From Halanaerobium hydrogeniformans (GTDB lineage Bacteria > Bacillota > Halanaerobiia > Halanaerobiales > Halanaerobiaceae): a stretch of 64,000 nucleotides of DNA. The notes beneath the pieces are model-generated. The model had not been told where the DNA came from and ran no database searches. It was given only the letters and a program-made list of their open reading frames with translations. Location: contig NC_014654.1 of the NCBI RefSeq assembly GCF_000166415.1, positions 682,001 to 746,000 on the forward strand, in the 5' to 3' direction. Both the position numbers and the translations under genes were made by a program. This document shows, piece by piece, positions 8,926-18,747 of this stretch (the first letter of the stretch is position 1; each line of letters begins with the position of its first letter).

Positions 8926-10841
8926 GTTTGCCTGGCATGGATATTTGCTAGTCAGTGAAAGTCTGATGTGGGGGTCAATAGTGCCAACCACTAGCTGAAG
9001 ACAAGGGTGTCCACCGTGAGGTGGAATCTGAAGGAAGTTGGAGGCAAAGCTTCGGTCTGAGGAATACGAACTGTATAAAAGGCACAATCTTGTGGGTAAG
9101 TTTGCATAACAAAACAAAGCCCAAAACTATTCGAGACGGGAAGTGTAAATACAGCAGATAGATGTAGTGAAAGCAAATATTCTTAACCAGGGAAGGTCTG
9201 ACAGTAGATTGTGGTGATGAATTTCTAAGCAATAAACTCTGCAGTAATGCAAGAGTTGAACTGTCAGAATGCAGCAGAAGTCATAGTAGATTGGTGGATA
9301 TATACACTAATTGAAGGATGAAACATTAGGAGGTTTCTTAAATTTGAACAACTCGACGGAAACACATAGAAAGCAGACAACTTCATATGAAGGCTGCTCT
9401 CAGGAGAAAAGGCTGGAAGCTGGAAGTAATGAGAGAGTGCAGAGTGTTTCTGCGGCGTTGCCGAAGGAAAGAAACGGTGAAAAGGCAGACTCCAGTAATC
9501 TGATGGAGAAAATTCTTGCAGCTCCAAACCTGAATAAGGCATATAAAAAGAGTTGTAGGAAATAAAGGCAGCCATGGTATTGATGGGATGAGTGTAGATG
9601 AACTTCTACCCCACCTTAAAAGAAACGGCAGTCAACTTCTGAAAGATATACTGGAAGGTAATTACAAACCACAGGCAGTAAGAAGGGTAGAAATACCTAA
9701 GCCTGGTGGTGGAGTAAGACTACTTGGTATTCCAACAGTAATAGATAGAATGATTCAACAGGCAATAACACAACAGCTGACGCCAATATTTGATCCGGGA
9801 TTTTCAGAGTACAGTTACGGATTCAGACCTGGAAGAAATGCACACCAGGCGGTAAATAAAGCCAGGGAATATATAAATGACGGTTATACATGGGTGGTCG
9901 ATATAGACCTTGAAAAGTATTTCGATACTGTTCAACATGATAAACTGATGTCTTTAGTAGCCAGGAAAGTGCAGGATAAGAGGGTGCTGAAGTTAATAAG
10001 AGCTTACCTTAACTCAGGAGTAATGATTGATGGTGTAATCAGTAAAGATGATAAAGGTTGCCCCCAGGGCGGCCCGTTAAGTCCGCTGCTCAGCAACATA
10101 ATGCTGGATGAACTGGATAAAGAACTGGAGAAACGCAATCATAAATTCTGTCGCTACGCTGATGATAGTCAGATCTATGTCAGAAGCAGAAAAGCGGCCA
10201 AGAGAGTTATGGAAAGCATAACTGTATTTGTTGAAAAGAAACTCAAACTTAAAGTCAATGCAAGGAAAAGTGCAGTCGGCAGACCCTGGAGAAGAAAATT
10301 CTTAGGGTTTTCATTCTATAGTAGGAAAGGTGAAGTAAGGGTTAGAATCCACCCGAAATCGATTAAGAAAATTAAAGGAAAGATAAAAGCACTCACATCA
10401 AGGAGTAAGCCATGGACAATGAAATATCGTTTTAAGAAATTAAAACAGATAATCACAGGCTGGGTCAGCTACTATAAAATAGCTGATATGAAAAGAAAGA
10501 TGAGGGAACTTGACCAGTGGGCAAGACGAAGAATAAGAATGTGCTACTGGAAGAGGTGGAAGAAAATTAGAACCCGCTTTAAGATGCTCAGGAAACTGGG
10601 TATCAAAGAAGCTAAGGCATGGAAATATGCTAACACAAGGAAAGGCTACTGGAGAATATCCAATAGCCCAATACTTGCAAGAACCTTTACCAACCAGTTA
10701 TTAAAGAAACTGGGATACTTCAGTTTTACGGAAAGATATGCACAAGCAACTAATACTTAATGAACCGCCCAGTACCGAACGGTACGCTGCGGTGGTGTGA
10801 GAGGACGGAAAATAAATTAATTATTTTCCTCCTACTCGATT
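8926..10841 (+). mobile_element. Group II intron, bacterial class C (GsI-IIC-like)
   Basis: The 5' end reads GTTTGCCTGGCATGG, close to the GTGTGCCCGGCATGG of the Geobacillus IIC intron. It continues with domain I landmarks such as CAAGGGTGTCC, GGAATCTGAAGGAAG, GGTCTGAGGAA and GTTTGCATAACAAAACAAAG. Domain V starts at 10762 (GAACCGCCCAGTACCGAACG) and ends in GGTGGTGTGAGAGG. A domain VI hairpin and the class C terminus CCTACTCGAT close the intron. The RNA seems structurally complete, but the encoded maturase has a frameshift. Ends are good to about two bases. Confidence 0.88.
9344..10760 (+). pseudogene. ltrA: Group II intron reverse transcriptase/maturase, frameshifted
   Basis: Reverse transcriptase and maturase that splices and mobilises its host intron. 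The best start is TTG at 9344 behind AGGAGGT. The N-terminal piece ends early in frame 2, while the rest (from about 9550, ATG at 9588) is in frame 0. One extra A in TATAAAAAGAG near 9545 explains this, since removing it gives NLNKAYKRVVGNKGSHGIDG. RT blocks are IPKPGGGVRLLGIP, YGFRPGRNAHQAV, the catalytic YADD, QGGPLSPLLSN and KFLGF. The maturase X domain follows and there is no endonuclease domain, as in class C. Without the shift the protein would have about 470 residues. Confidence 0.87.
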
Positions 10842-11090
10842 TCACTACAACACAATTTACACAGTGTTGAAGTGTATGGGTGTTTTTGTCCTGCAATAAT
10901 AGGGAATTTTAGTTTGCAACTTTTGGGAATGCTACTTTGCAATTCCCGGTAATTATATTATGCAAAAAATAAATAATAGGAGTTGCAGGAGTTGAGGACT
11001 GATTTTGCTGAGTCTGTAGATAAAAAGAAATTTGAGATTTAGAATTCAATTAAAATATAATATTTAACTTTATTTCCAAATTATTCTATG
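10842..11090. other. Intergenic stretch with IS-end-like repeats
   Basis: No gene seen. Around 10892-10955 the motif TTGCAA followed by GGGAAT recurs, twice direct and once inverted, like the internal repeats of IS21-type ends, but no transposase accompanies it. A short open frame near 10994-11042 ends SVDKKKFEI and may be a scrap of a lost gene. Confidence 0.35.
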
Positions 11091-11110
11091 TTATACTTTA
11101 AGTAGTATAA
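11091..11110 (+). promoter_or_regulatory. Inverted repeat in the darT promoter region
   Basis: TTATACT (11091-11097) and AGTATAA (11104-11110) form a perfect inverted repeat 21 bases before the darT start and overlap a plausible -10 box. This is the position expected of an operator for an autoregulated toxin-antitoxin operon. The binding protein is unknown. Confidence 0.45.
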
Positions 11111-12058
11111 ATATTATAAGGAGATGGGGTTATGTATAAAGATAATTATAAAAAATTAAAGGCTGCTATTAATAAACTCAAATCTAAATATGACTTTAAA
11201 GGTTTATATCATTTTACTGATTTCAAAAATTTAAAAAGCATTATTGAAACAGAGTGTTAAAAAAGCAGGGCTGAATGCCAGAATAGTGAGATTGATTTTT
11301 TAGATGCAGCCAATGAGGATGTTATTGAACATACTAAACAAGATATAAAAAAATGTGTAAGGTTTTATTATAAAGAAAAAACTCCTACTTTATACAAGAA
11401 TGAAGGAATTAAAGTAGATAATGCGAAACCTCATATTCCCCTGCCAGTGTATTTATTATTTGATTATGAGTTAATATTATTAGAAAATACAGTATTTGCG
11501 AGTTGTAATGCAGCATCCTCAAATGTTAATTTTGGAAAAGATTTTGAATTTTTTAAGACGATGGACTGGGATAAAATATTTCATCGAGGATCATTGCATA
11601 TCGAAGATACCCCATTAAAAAGAGAAATTATTAGTAAACGGCATGCTGAATTATTGGGGTTACAGGATATTTCACTGAATTATTTAAATAAGATATTTTT
11701 TAGAAGTAAGGCAGATTACAAAAGAGCAATTAATTTATTTGGAAAGGATGATAAATTAGAGCTTGACGCCAGCTTATTTAACTGCAATAATAATTATATA
11801 GAAGATTATAAACTAGAAATTCATAAACAGACTCAGAAAACTATTGATATTAACTTAGAATTTAACAAAAGAAATTATAAAAATTATACTCATACAATTA
11901 TAATTAAAGATTTGGAATCTGCTAATATAGTTTATGATAAAAATATTAATTTCACGAATGGAAATGATTTGAAACGTCATGGTAACTATATAGCCCCCTA
12001 ACAGAATTGGAGAAAAAGTTTGAAAGTGATATACTCTAATTACAAGGGGGAAACACCA

Positions 12059-12370
12059 ATGGCAAACAGAAAATATTCCGATGAAACTAAAGAACAAATT
12101 GTAAAAGAATGTCGCGAAATAGGTAACACAGCTCTTGTAGCAAGACGACATAATATTTCTAAGCATACTGTTTACAGCTGGGTCAAAAAAGCTAAAGAAA
12201 CAGGATCAGTTAGATCTCTTCCTAAAGATGAAAAAAAGCAAATGAAAGAGATAGAAAATAGATTAAGTAAAATGAGCGATGAAAATGATAAGCTCAAAAA
12301 AATTGTAGCAGAAAAAGAATTAGAATTGGCGATTTTAAGGGAGTTGAGAGATAAAGTAAACCCCCGATAG
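12059..12370 (+). CDS. IS3-family transposase OrfA (copy 1)
   Basis: 103-residue helix-turn-helix subunit. It starts at the ATG behind AAGGGGG, has the HTH region ALVARRHNISKHTVYSWVKK and ends in a coiled-coil leucine-zipper tail (IENRLSKMSDENDKLKKIV). OrfB lies in the -1 frame just after it. A promoter within the IS left end has TTGGAG and TATACT 17 bases apart. The protein is identical to those of copies 2 and 3. Confidence 0.92.
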   Translation: MANRKYSDETKEQIVKECREIGNTALVARRHNISKHTVYSWVKKAKETGSVRSLPKDEKKQMKEIENRLSKMSDENDKLKKIVAEKELELAILRELRDKVNPR

Positions 12371-13326
12371 CCCTCAAAGTTCAGATTGCATCAAAGTGGA
12401 TAAATAAAGGGTATAAAATCTCTATTGTTTTAGACTTTGTTGGGCTTAATTCTTCCACTTACTACAGTAATATAAATAGAAAAACTAGAGAGTGAAAGTA
12501 CTAATAGCAGCAATTCCAATAATCCTCAAGGAAGACCTGTCCCTGGGTATTCTCTAACTGAATCAGGTGAAAAATATCTGATGAACAGATTAAAGAATGG
12601 CTCTTAGAACTGGTTGCAGGAGATGGCTTCCCTTATGGTTACAGGAAACTTACAGTCTGTTTAAAAGAAGACTATAACTTGAAAATAAATAAGAAAAAAG
12701 TATACAGGTTATGCAAAGAACTGGATATATTAAGATCGCAAAGAAAAATCAAAAAATTTAGACCTAAAAAGATTGCAAAACAGGAAGAAATTACAGAACC
12801 AAATCAACTCTGGCAGATGGATTTAAAATACGGCTACATAAATGGAACAGATCAGTTCTTTTTCCAGATGTCAGTAATTGATGTCTTTGATAAGACTGTT
12901 ATAGATTATCACCTGGGACTAAGCTGTAAAGCTAAAGATACCTGCAGGGTATTAAAGGCTGCTTTAAATAAAAGAAAGCTGTATAAAGGCATGAATTTGC
13001 CTAAAATTAGAACAGATAATGGACCACAATTTGTCTCTAAATTATTTGGAGACACCTGTGAAAAACTGGGGGTAGAGCATCAGAGAATTCCAGTTAGAAC
13101 ACCTAATATGAATGCTCATATAGAATCATTTCATTCGGTTTTAGAAAAAGATTGTTATTCAATTAATGAATTCAGTAGTTTTATTGACGCCTATAAAAAA
13201 GTCAGTGAGTATATGAATTATTATAACAACAGATACCGTCATGGCAGTCTTAATGATATGCCTCCAGCAAAATTTTATAAACTGGCTAAAGCAGAAAAAA
13301 TAGTTGCTGAACCAGTACTCGCCTAA
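12370..13326 (+). pseudogene. IS3-family transposase OrfB (copy 1), frameshifted
   Basis: DDE integrase subunit with D in WQMDLKYGY, D in IRTDNGPQF and E in AHIESFHSV. The N-terminal third is out of frame: an extra base in AAACTAGAGAG near 12490 brings a TGA within a few codons, and a lost A near 12573 restores the frame. A clean frame remains only from about 12580 (first ATG 12679). Copy 2 has the uninterrupted version. Confidence 0.8.
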
Positions 13327-13491
13327 ATCAAAAAATGAGAAACTAAGAATGAGCGAGCTTAACAAACATATTTTCCATATTTAGGGGGTTGAACCGGTAA
13401 AATCAAAAATTTGCCTAATGAACAATTAAAGTTTGAATATTATATGAACGGAATACTAAGTATAGAGGCGACTATTTAGGATGGTGAAATT

Positions 13492-14187
13492 ATGATTAAA
13501 TACTATCAAGGAACAGTATTCAATGCTCCCGCTAAAACTATAGTTAATACAGTTAACTGCGTTGGAATAATGGGGGCAGGTATAGCCCTGGAATTCAAAC
13601 TCAGATTTCCCGAAATGTATAAAGATTATAAGGATAAATGCAATAAAAACTTAGTTAGAATAGGACGGCCTTATATCTACTGTCATAGTGATGATTTATG
13701 GATATTGAATTTCCCAACAAAAAAACACTGGCGAAATAAGTCAGAAATAGAATGGATTGAAGCAGGACTTAAATATTTTAATAAAAATCATTCTAAAGTT
13801 GAGATGGAATCAGTTGCTTTTCCCAAATTAGGTACAAACAATGGTGGTTTAGACTGGGAAGCAGTTAAAGATTTAATGGAGAAATATTTATCTGATTTGG
13901 ATATTGATATTTATATCTGCTTGAATGAGAAAAATGAAGCAGAGGGTATAGAAAAAAAGATGTTGGATCTAGTTAATAAAGTTGATCGTGAACATTTAAT
14001 TAAAGAGGTTGGTATAAACGCCAAGCAGGCTAAAAAAATAGTAGATAAGCAGCCGGTTCAGAGATTCTGGCAGATAAATAATTTTAAAGGAATAGGGAAG
14101 AAATCTTATGAAAAAATATTTAGATATTATTATCAACTGGCGAAAGGTAAAAAAAGAGAATTAGTTCAGATGGCTTTAGAGATGTAA
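13492..14187 (+). CDS. darG: DarG-like macrodomain antitoxin
   Basis: Removes ADP-ribose from thymidine in DNA and so reverses DarT. The macrodomain occupies about residues 1-150: YYQGTVFNAPAKTIVNTVNC, then the ADP-ribose loop VGIMGAGIALEFKLRFPEMY, then AFPKLGTNNGGLDW. The C-terminal ~80 residues (VQRFWQINNFKGIGKKSYEK in part) may be the short partner-binding region; at 231 residues it is shorter than many DarG proteins. It starts at ATG after GGATGGTG, 12 bases after darT. The gene is intact although its toxin gene is broken. Confidence 0.86.
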   Translation: MIKYYQGTVFNAPAKTIVNTVNCVGIMGAGIALEFKLRFPEMYKDYKDKCNKNLVRIGRPYIYCHSDDLWILNFPTKKHWRNKSEIEWIEAGLKYFNKNHSKVEMESVAFPKLGTNNGGLDWEAVKDLMEKYLSDLDIDIYICLNEKNEAEGIEKKMLDLVNKVDREHLIKEVGINAKQAKKIVDKQPVQRFWQINNFKGIGKKSYEKIFRYYYQLAKGKKRELVQMALEM

Positions 14188-14222
14188 ATTGAATCTAGAA
14201 AATAATTTTATCTGAAGATTAC

Positions 14223-14259
14223 TCTCACTGGAATTATTAAAATTCTGGTGGGATTTTTT
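14223..14259 (+). terminator. Rho-independent terminator after darG
   Basis: Stem CTCACTGGAATT / AATTCTGGTGGG with wobble pairs, followed by seven T. It closes the DarTG transcription unit. Confidence 0.8.
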
Positions 14260-14315
14260 TATTTCTTTGTAGCATATTTTAAATTATGTTACACTAATAA
14301 ATTAATATTGATAAA

Positions 14316-14335
14316 TTGTAACAATTATGTTACAA
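14316..14335 (+). promoter_or_regulatory. Operator-like inverted repeat upstream of the XRE gene
   Basis: TTGTAAC and GTTACAA in perfect inversion with a 6-base spacer. A third ATGTTACA lies 30 bases upstream. The position just before the regulator gene suggests autoregulation by the XRE protein at 14371. A degraded version is found upstream of the partial copy at 18196. Confidence 0.5.
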
Positions 14336-14370
14336 TAAATATACAATAATTTAAATGAAAGGGTGGTCTA

Positions 14371-14709
14371 ATGTTAGATTATGAAGTGATTGCAAAAAGG
14401 CTAAAAGCAGCTCGGAAAGAAATGAATTATTCACAGCAGGAAGTAGCTAATTTCATTGGCAAAAAAAGAAGTCAAATATCGTATTATGAAACTGGTGCCA
14501 GAAAAATTAATTTATCTTTGTTAAATCAATTTTCCAATTTATATGGTAAAAGTATTGAGTATTTCATTGGTGAAAGAGAGGAAGAGGATAAATTAGAAAT
14601 AGCTCACCGCTCGACTGATATTGCTCAGGATGATCTAGAAAAAATAAAGTGGGCTAAGAATTTTGTGAACAATTTATGTGAATTAAGAAATATGCTGGGG
14701 GTAAAATAA
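14371..14709 (+). CDS. XRE-family helix-turn-helix regulator
   Basis: 112 residues with an N-terminal HTH_3 domain (MLDYEVIAKRLKAARKE, then YSQQEVANFIGKKRSQISYYETG). The C-terminal tail is acidic and ends just before the start of the next gene. Such regulators pair with ImmA/IrrE proteases in mobile elements and toxin-antitoxin-like modules, where the protease or its partner counteracts repression. RBS AAAGGGTGG. A truncated near-copy of this gene and its leader lies at 18196-18324. Confidence 0.88.
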   Translation: MLDYEVIAKRLKAARKEMNYSQQEVANFIGKKRSQISYYETGARKINLSLLNQFSNLYGKSIEYFIGEREEEDKLEIAHRSTDIAQDDLEKIKWAKNFVNNLCELRNMLGVK

Positions 14710-15441
14710 ATGAGTAAAGCAAATAATCCTCTTGCTGAAACAAGAGCTATAGAAACCAGAAATGAATTTGGATTGAGCAATACAGAAGCTATAAATATTT
14801 TTGAAGTATTAAAATACAATGCTAATGTCAGTATTATCAAAATGCAAATTGATAGTGGTTTATATGGGCTTTTTCTTAAAAAAGGTGAAGTCCAGGCAAT
14901 ATTAATTAATGTGAATACCTCATTAGGCCGGCAATACTTTACTGCTGCTCATGAATATTATCATTTAAAATATAATGTAAATTTAAATGGAAAGCAAAAA
15001 TACCTGGAAAAAGAAGCTGATACTTTTGCCTCTTATCTATTAATGCCTCGTGAAGCTTTAAACTTTCATCTAAAGAAAAGATTAACCCAAAAAAATAGAA
15101 ATAAGGTAGATATTTCAGATTGTCTTTATTTAGAAAACTATTTTAAGATCAGTCATCAGGCTCTAATTTTAAGGCTTAAACTAGACAGGCATATCAATAA
15201 CAAAAGATATAAAGAATTGAAAGAGATTAATGTTATTAAAAAAGCAAGAAAATATGGATATTCAACAGAATTATATACTAAGCCCAAAGTAGAGGATGAT
15301 GTAATTGTTGAGTCTGATTATGCAGAATTAGCCGAAGAGGCTTTAGAAAAAAACAAAATCTCAGAAAGTAGATATAATGAATATCTAATTGAAGGTGGAT
15401 ATGGTTATTTAGTCTTTGGAGATGAAAACGATGAGGGCTGA
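14710..15441 (+). CDS. ImmA/IrrE-family metallopeptidase
   Basis: 243-residue protein with the zinc-protease motif HEYYH at residues 81-85 and the downstream glutamate in [14 protein letters not shown], the standard ImmA/IrrE pattern. In known systems (ICEBs1 ImmA, Deinococcus IrrE) it cleaves the cognate XRE repressor. The start codon directly follows the stop of the XRE gene, and its end overlaps the PIN gene by 11 bases, so the three genes form one coupled operon. Confidence 0.86.
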   Translation: MSKANNPLAETRAIETRNEFGLSNTEAINIFEVLKYNANVSIIKMQIDSGLYGLFLKKGEVQAILINVNTSLGRQYFTAAHEYYHLKYNVNLNGKQKYLEKEADTFASYLLMPREALNFHLKKRLTQKNRNKVDISDCLYLENYFKISHQALILRLKLDRHINNKRYKELKEINVIKKARKYGYSTELYTKPKVEDDVIVESDYAELAEEALEKNKISESRYNEYLIEGGYGYLVFGDENDEG

Positions 15442-15718
15442 TAAATTAGTATATAAAACTGATATTAAATTAGTTTTTGATAATGATTGTCTTGCCTCTT
15501 TTATTTGGATTAAAAGAATAGATATTCTCGTTGACTTATATCGAGATAGGATATTTGTTCCCCAGGTAGTAGTTGATGAATTTAGTTTTATGAAAAGATA
15601 TAGTAAATACAGCTGGGTTTATAAAGATGAAATTGAGGCAATTGATGTAGGTCTGTTTAAAGTCATTGAAATAGATAGTGAGTATCAAGCTTTTATTGAA
15701 TATAACAAGCTTATAAAA

Positions 15719-15724
<6 letters not shown>
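15431..15724 (+). pseudogene. PIN-domain protein, truncated by an IS3 remnant
   Basis: Starts at ATG 15431 inside the end of the ImmA gene. Residues read [20 protein letters not shown] and [11 protein letters not shown], typical for a PIN-type RNase with its first metal-binding Asp, up to YNKLIKMGK. There the frame passes into transposase sequence and continues to 15967 as a chimera. Bases 16330-16400 past the IS remnant hold a short frame ending DKKSIKYVGK, possibly the old C-terminus. The remaining protein would lack the later acidic residues and is probably inactive. Confidence 0.62.
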
Positions 15725-16335
<611 letters not shown>

Positions 16336-16491
16336 AGTATAGTTACAGAGATGCAATTGATTCACTCTTTAGATAAAAAATCCATAAAGTATGTAGGGAA
16401 ATAACGAGATATGAAGAAGTAATTAAGTAGGATTAATTTACATTCAATATATATTAAAGTATAATGTAAATATAAGAAGGGTAATTTAAAT

Positions 16492-17368
16492 ATGAATAAA
16501 AATCAAAAATATAAAATTGTAGATGTAAGTGACTGGGAATTAATAAAAGAAGGAAAAGGTTATAGTAATTCTTATTGGCTTCGTGACACAGAATCTAGAA
16601 ATAGAGCTTTATTTAAAATGCCAAAATATAATGAACATTATGATTGGTATGGTGGAGGGCACTGGGCAGAAAAAATTGTTTCAGAAATAGGGGAAGAACT
16701 AAATTTAAAAGTTCCAAAAAGTAGATTTAGCTCTTTATAATAACAGTCAGGGTTGTATTAGTTATAGGTTTTTAGATAAAGATGAAATCCTGAAAGAAGG
16801 CGTAGACCTAATGAGCTATGAAATCACTGAGACTAATAGACAAAATTATACTCTGAATAATATTTTGAGTGATCTAAAAGAATATGATTTAATTGAAGAT
16901 TTTATTGAAATACTGCTTTTTGATGGCTTTATTGGTCAAACTGACAGACATGAAGAAAATTGGGGGATAATAGTTTCTGAAAAAAAAGATATAACTCCAA
17001 AATTAGCTCCAATTTATGATAATGCTTCTTCTTTAGCAAGAGAAAGATTACCACATCATGTTGAGAAGCTTCTTAAAGATGAGAACTTTTTAAAGTCCTA
17101 TTTAAGAAAATGCAAATCTTGTATTAGACTAAACGGTAATGAAAAAATTACACAATATGATATGCTCTGCTATTTAAATCAGTGTTATTCGGATATATAT
17201 AAAGCATTTATTATTAAATTAAAATTACTGCAAGAAGATATTATTCGAGAGATTATTTTTAAAGTACCTGAAAATTTCATAAGTGCTAACCAAAAGAGAT
17301 TAGTGCTTAAGATATTAATGGAACGCAGAAGTTGGATGTTAGATTTAGTGGAGAAAGAAGGTGATTGA
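16492..17368 (+). pseudogene. HipA-like Ser/Thr kinase, frameshifted
   Basis: Two frames make one protein. 16492-16740 reads WELIKEGKGYSNSYWLRDTE through LFKMPKY (ATP-loop region) and stops. From about 16730 the next frame reads ALYNNSQGCISYRFLDKDEI and continues to 17368. It contains GQTDRHEENWG (catalytic loop) and PIYDNASSLA (Mg-binding DNG-like motif), both typical of HipA C-terminal kinases. One extra base near 16725-16732 accounts for the break. The native length would be about 290 residues, lacking the usual HipA N-subdomain. The overlapping next gene encodes an HIRAN protein that could supply a partner subunit. Confidence 0.75.
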
Positions 17369-18072
17369 TTGTGGTAATTGCTAAACACAAAAATGAGCTT
17401 TTAGTTGTCTGGAAGGATCCAGATACCAGAGAAAGAATTGTAATCGGTAGATTATGGAAAGAAGATGGATTGTTTCAATTTAAATATATTAGAGAAGACG
17501 AAAATGAGCATGGGAGTATTGAATATGCACTTAAGATGGGATATAAAACGATTAAGATTTTTGAAGATATTGACCAAAAATATACTTCTGAAAAATTATT
17601 TGCTCCATTCCTTAATAGATTAAATGGTAAAGATAGAAAAAATAAGCCATTTGAGGCACTGAAACGAACTGGAGGAAGATTGAATACAGATACATTAGAA
17701 TTCATGGAGCCTATTGATGAAGAAAAGAAATGTAGAACAGTTAAATTCAATATTGCAGGTTGGAGACATTATGATGGAGATAAAGCTTTAGAAAACTTAG
17801 ATTCAGGACAGGAAATTCATTTAGAAATTGAAGAGGATAATATTTATGATATGCATGCAATTGAAATCTGGACTAAAGATAAAGAGTACAAACTTGGTTA
17901 TGTTCCAGCTGTTTACAGTAGGTATATTGATAAGCTGGTAGAAGATGGAGAATATGATGCTGTAATTGCTGAGGTTAATCCTAAAGCTGACCCCTATCAA
18001 ATTTTAGAGATTAGATTTAGAGGTGAGATGGTTAATCCCAAGGTGGAAGAAACTAAATTTTCTATCGCTTAG
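17365..18072 (+). CDS. HIRAN-domain protein, probable partner of the HipA-like kinase
   Basis: 235 residues. Residues 1-80 begin VVIAKHKNELLVVWKDPDTR and continue IVIGRLWKEDGLFQFKYI, resembling the small N-terminal subdomain of HipA. Residues ~128-220 form an HIRAN domain (FNIAGWRHYDGDKAL, EEDNIYDMHAIEIW, LGYVPAVYSRYI), a fold that binds DNA ends in helicases and occurs beside HipA-like kinases. It starts at TTG 17365 (or GTG 17371), overlapping the kinase stop by four bases, so translation is coupled. It ends at a terminator at 18106. Role inferred from pairing: regulator or antitoxin of the kinase. Confidence 0.68.
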   Translation: MIVVIAKHKNELLVVWKDPDTRERIVIGRLWKEDGLFQFKYIREDENEHGSIEYALKMGYKTIKIFEDIDQKYTSEKLFAPFLNRLNGKDRKNKPFEALKRTGGRLNTDTLEFMEPIDEEKKCRTVKFNIAGWRHYDGDKALENLDSGQEIHLEIEEDNIYDMHAIEIWTKDKEYKLGYVPAVYSRYIDKLVEDGEYDAVIAEVNPKADPYQILEIRFRGEMVNPKVEETKFSIA

Positions 18073-18105
18073 GAAATATCAAAATATAATATGAATTAAC
18101 TTAAT

Positions 18106-18136
18106 GCCGTTACTTTCATTTGTAGCGGCTATTTTT
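18106..18136 (+). terminator. Rho-independent terminator after the HIRAN gene
   Basis: Stem GCCGTTAC / GTAGCGGC with one wobble and an eight-base loop, followed by TATTTTT. Confidence 0.75.
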
Positions 18137-18142
18137 AATATT

Positions 18143-18324
18143 TCACACTTTATGTTCCAATAAATATATTATAATTTAAATGAAAGGGTGGTCTAATGTT
18201 AGATTATGAAGTGATTGCAAAAAGGCTAAAAGAAGCCCGGAAAGAAAGGAATTATTCACAGCAGGAAGTAGCTAATTTCATTGGCAAAAAAAGAAGTCAA
18301 ATATCCTATTATGCAAGAAATTAG
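18143..18324 (+). pseudogene. Truncated duplicate of the XRE regulator and its leader
   Basis: From about 18160 the sequence repeats the leader, RBS and first ~37 codons of the gene at 14371 with few changes (MLDYEVIAKRLKEARKER, then QQEVANFIGKKRSQISYY). It then ends at TAG 18322-18324 after 42 codons. The upstream inverted repeat is degraded. It marks a duplication that brackets the ImmA, PIN and HipA-like genes. Confidence 0.8.
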
Positions 18325-18376
18325 TTTGTAGATAATTAATTAAAAATGTGATGAATATAAAATGGTTAGATAGGGT

Positions 18377-18430
18377 AAAAAAAAAGTATCAGATCACTGG
18401 ATTTTCTTACCATCAATTCATCTGATACTT
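18377..18430 (-). terminator. Terminator of the RelE/AbrB operon
   Basis: On the minus strand, just after the RelE stop, AAGTATCAGAT (11 bp) pairs with its complement 25 bases on. A run of T follows (the A-run at 18377-18385 on the plus strand). Confidence 0.75.
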
Positions 18431-18432
18431 CA

Positions 18433-18747
18433 CTAGATTAATACCTGTTTTTTTAGAGATTTAACTCTTCGTTTGGCTTCTAAATAGATATTTTGTCTGC
18501 TGCCGATAATGATTAGCAGGTATACTTTATTATCTTCTAAAATTTTAAAGATTGCTCTATATTGTCCATCAGCTAAAGTGAATTGAAAACTTCTTAATCC
18601 TTTGAGAATTCCAGATAGAGATTTACTTTTTTTAACTGGGTTATTTTCTAAAGAAATAATCTGATTAATGGCATCTTCTTTTTGATGTTTAAGTTTTTTT
18701 AAGTCGTTTTTAATTAAGTGAATAATCTCAATTGAATAATCACTCAT
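18433..18747 (-). CDS. RelE/ParE-family toxin
   Basis: 104-residue basic protein of the RelE/ParE fold: KKLKHQKEDAINQIISLENN for the first helices, then LKGLRSFQFTLADGQYRAIFKI for the central sheet with the conserved arginines. RelE-type toxins cut mRNA on the ribosome, while ParE types poison gyrase; sequence alone does not separate them here. It overlaps the upstream antitoxin gene by eight bases, typical for a toxin-antitoxin pair, and is followed by a terminator. Intact. Confidence 0.83.
   Translation of the reverse strand: MSDYSIEIIHLIKNDLKKLKHQKEDAINQIISLENNPVKKSKSLSGILKGLRSFQFTLADGQYRAIFKILEDNKVYLLIIIGSRQNIYLEAKRRVKSLKKQVLI

Larger units (their letters stand above)
11986..13396 (+). 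mobile_element. IS3-family element (1411 bp), copy 1, in darT
   Basis: Terminal repeats CTATATAGCCCCCTAA and, from the right end, CGGTTCAACCCCCTAA. The 4-bp target duplication GTAA lies at 11982-11985 and 13397-13400. Same length as copy 2 (19515-20925). Its orfB has one base gained near 12490 and one A lost near 12573 relative to copy 2, so this copy is probably not autonomous. Confidence 0.93.
11132..13479 (+). pseudogene. darT: DarT-like ssDNA ADP-ribosyltransferase toxin, disrupted
   Basis: DarT (DUF4433) toxins ADP-ribosylate thymidine in single-stranded DNA. The NAD-binding start FKGLYHFTDFKNLKSIIE, the VRFYYKEKTPTLY block, PVYLLFD, the NAAS segment and KRHAELLG with the presumed catalytic Glu are all present. 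Two lesions are visible. TAA at 11258-11260 is in frame at codon 43, where TTA would give ECLKSRAEC. A 1411-bp IS3 element is inserted at 11986-13396 and duplicates GTAA. After excision the frame continues KIKNLPNEQLKFEYYMNG and ends at TAG 13477-13479, giving about 310 codons. An internal open frame runs 11447-12001. The DarG gene follows 12 bases later. Confidence 0.82.

Noticed and set aside
8887-9232. Several minus-strand frames of 60-85 codons
   Set aside because: They lie across the structured 5' part of the group II intron RNA and have no protein-like features.
11855-12166. Minus-strand frame recurring at 19501 and 27888
   Set aside because: It repeats only because the same IS3 element repeats; it is antisense to orfA.
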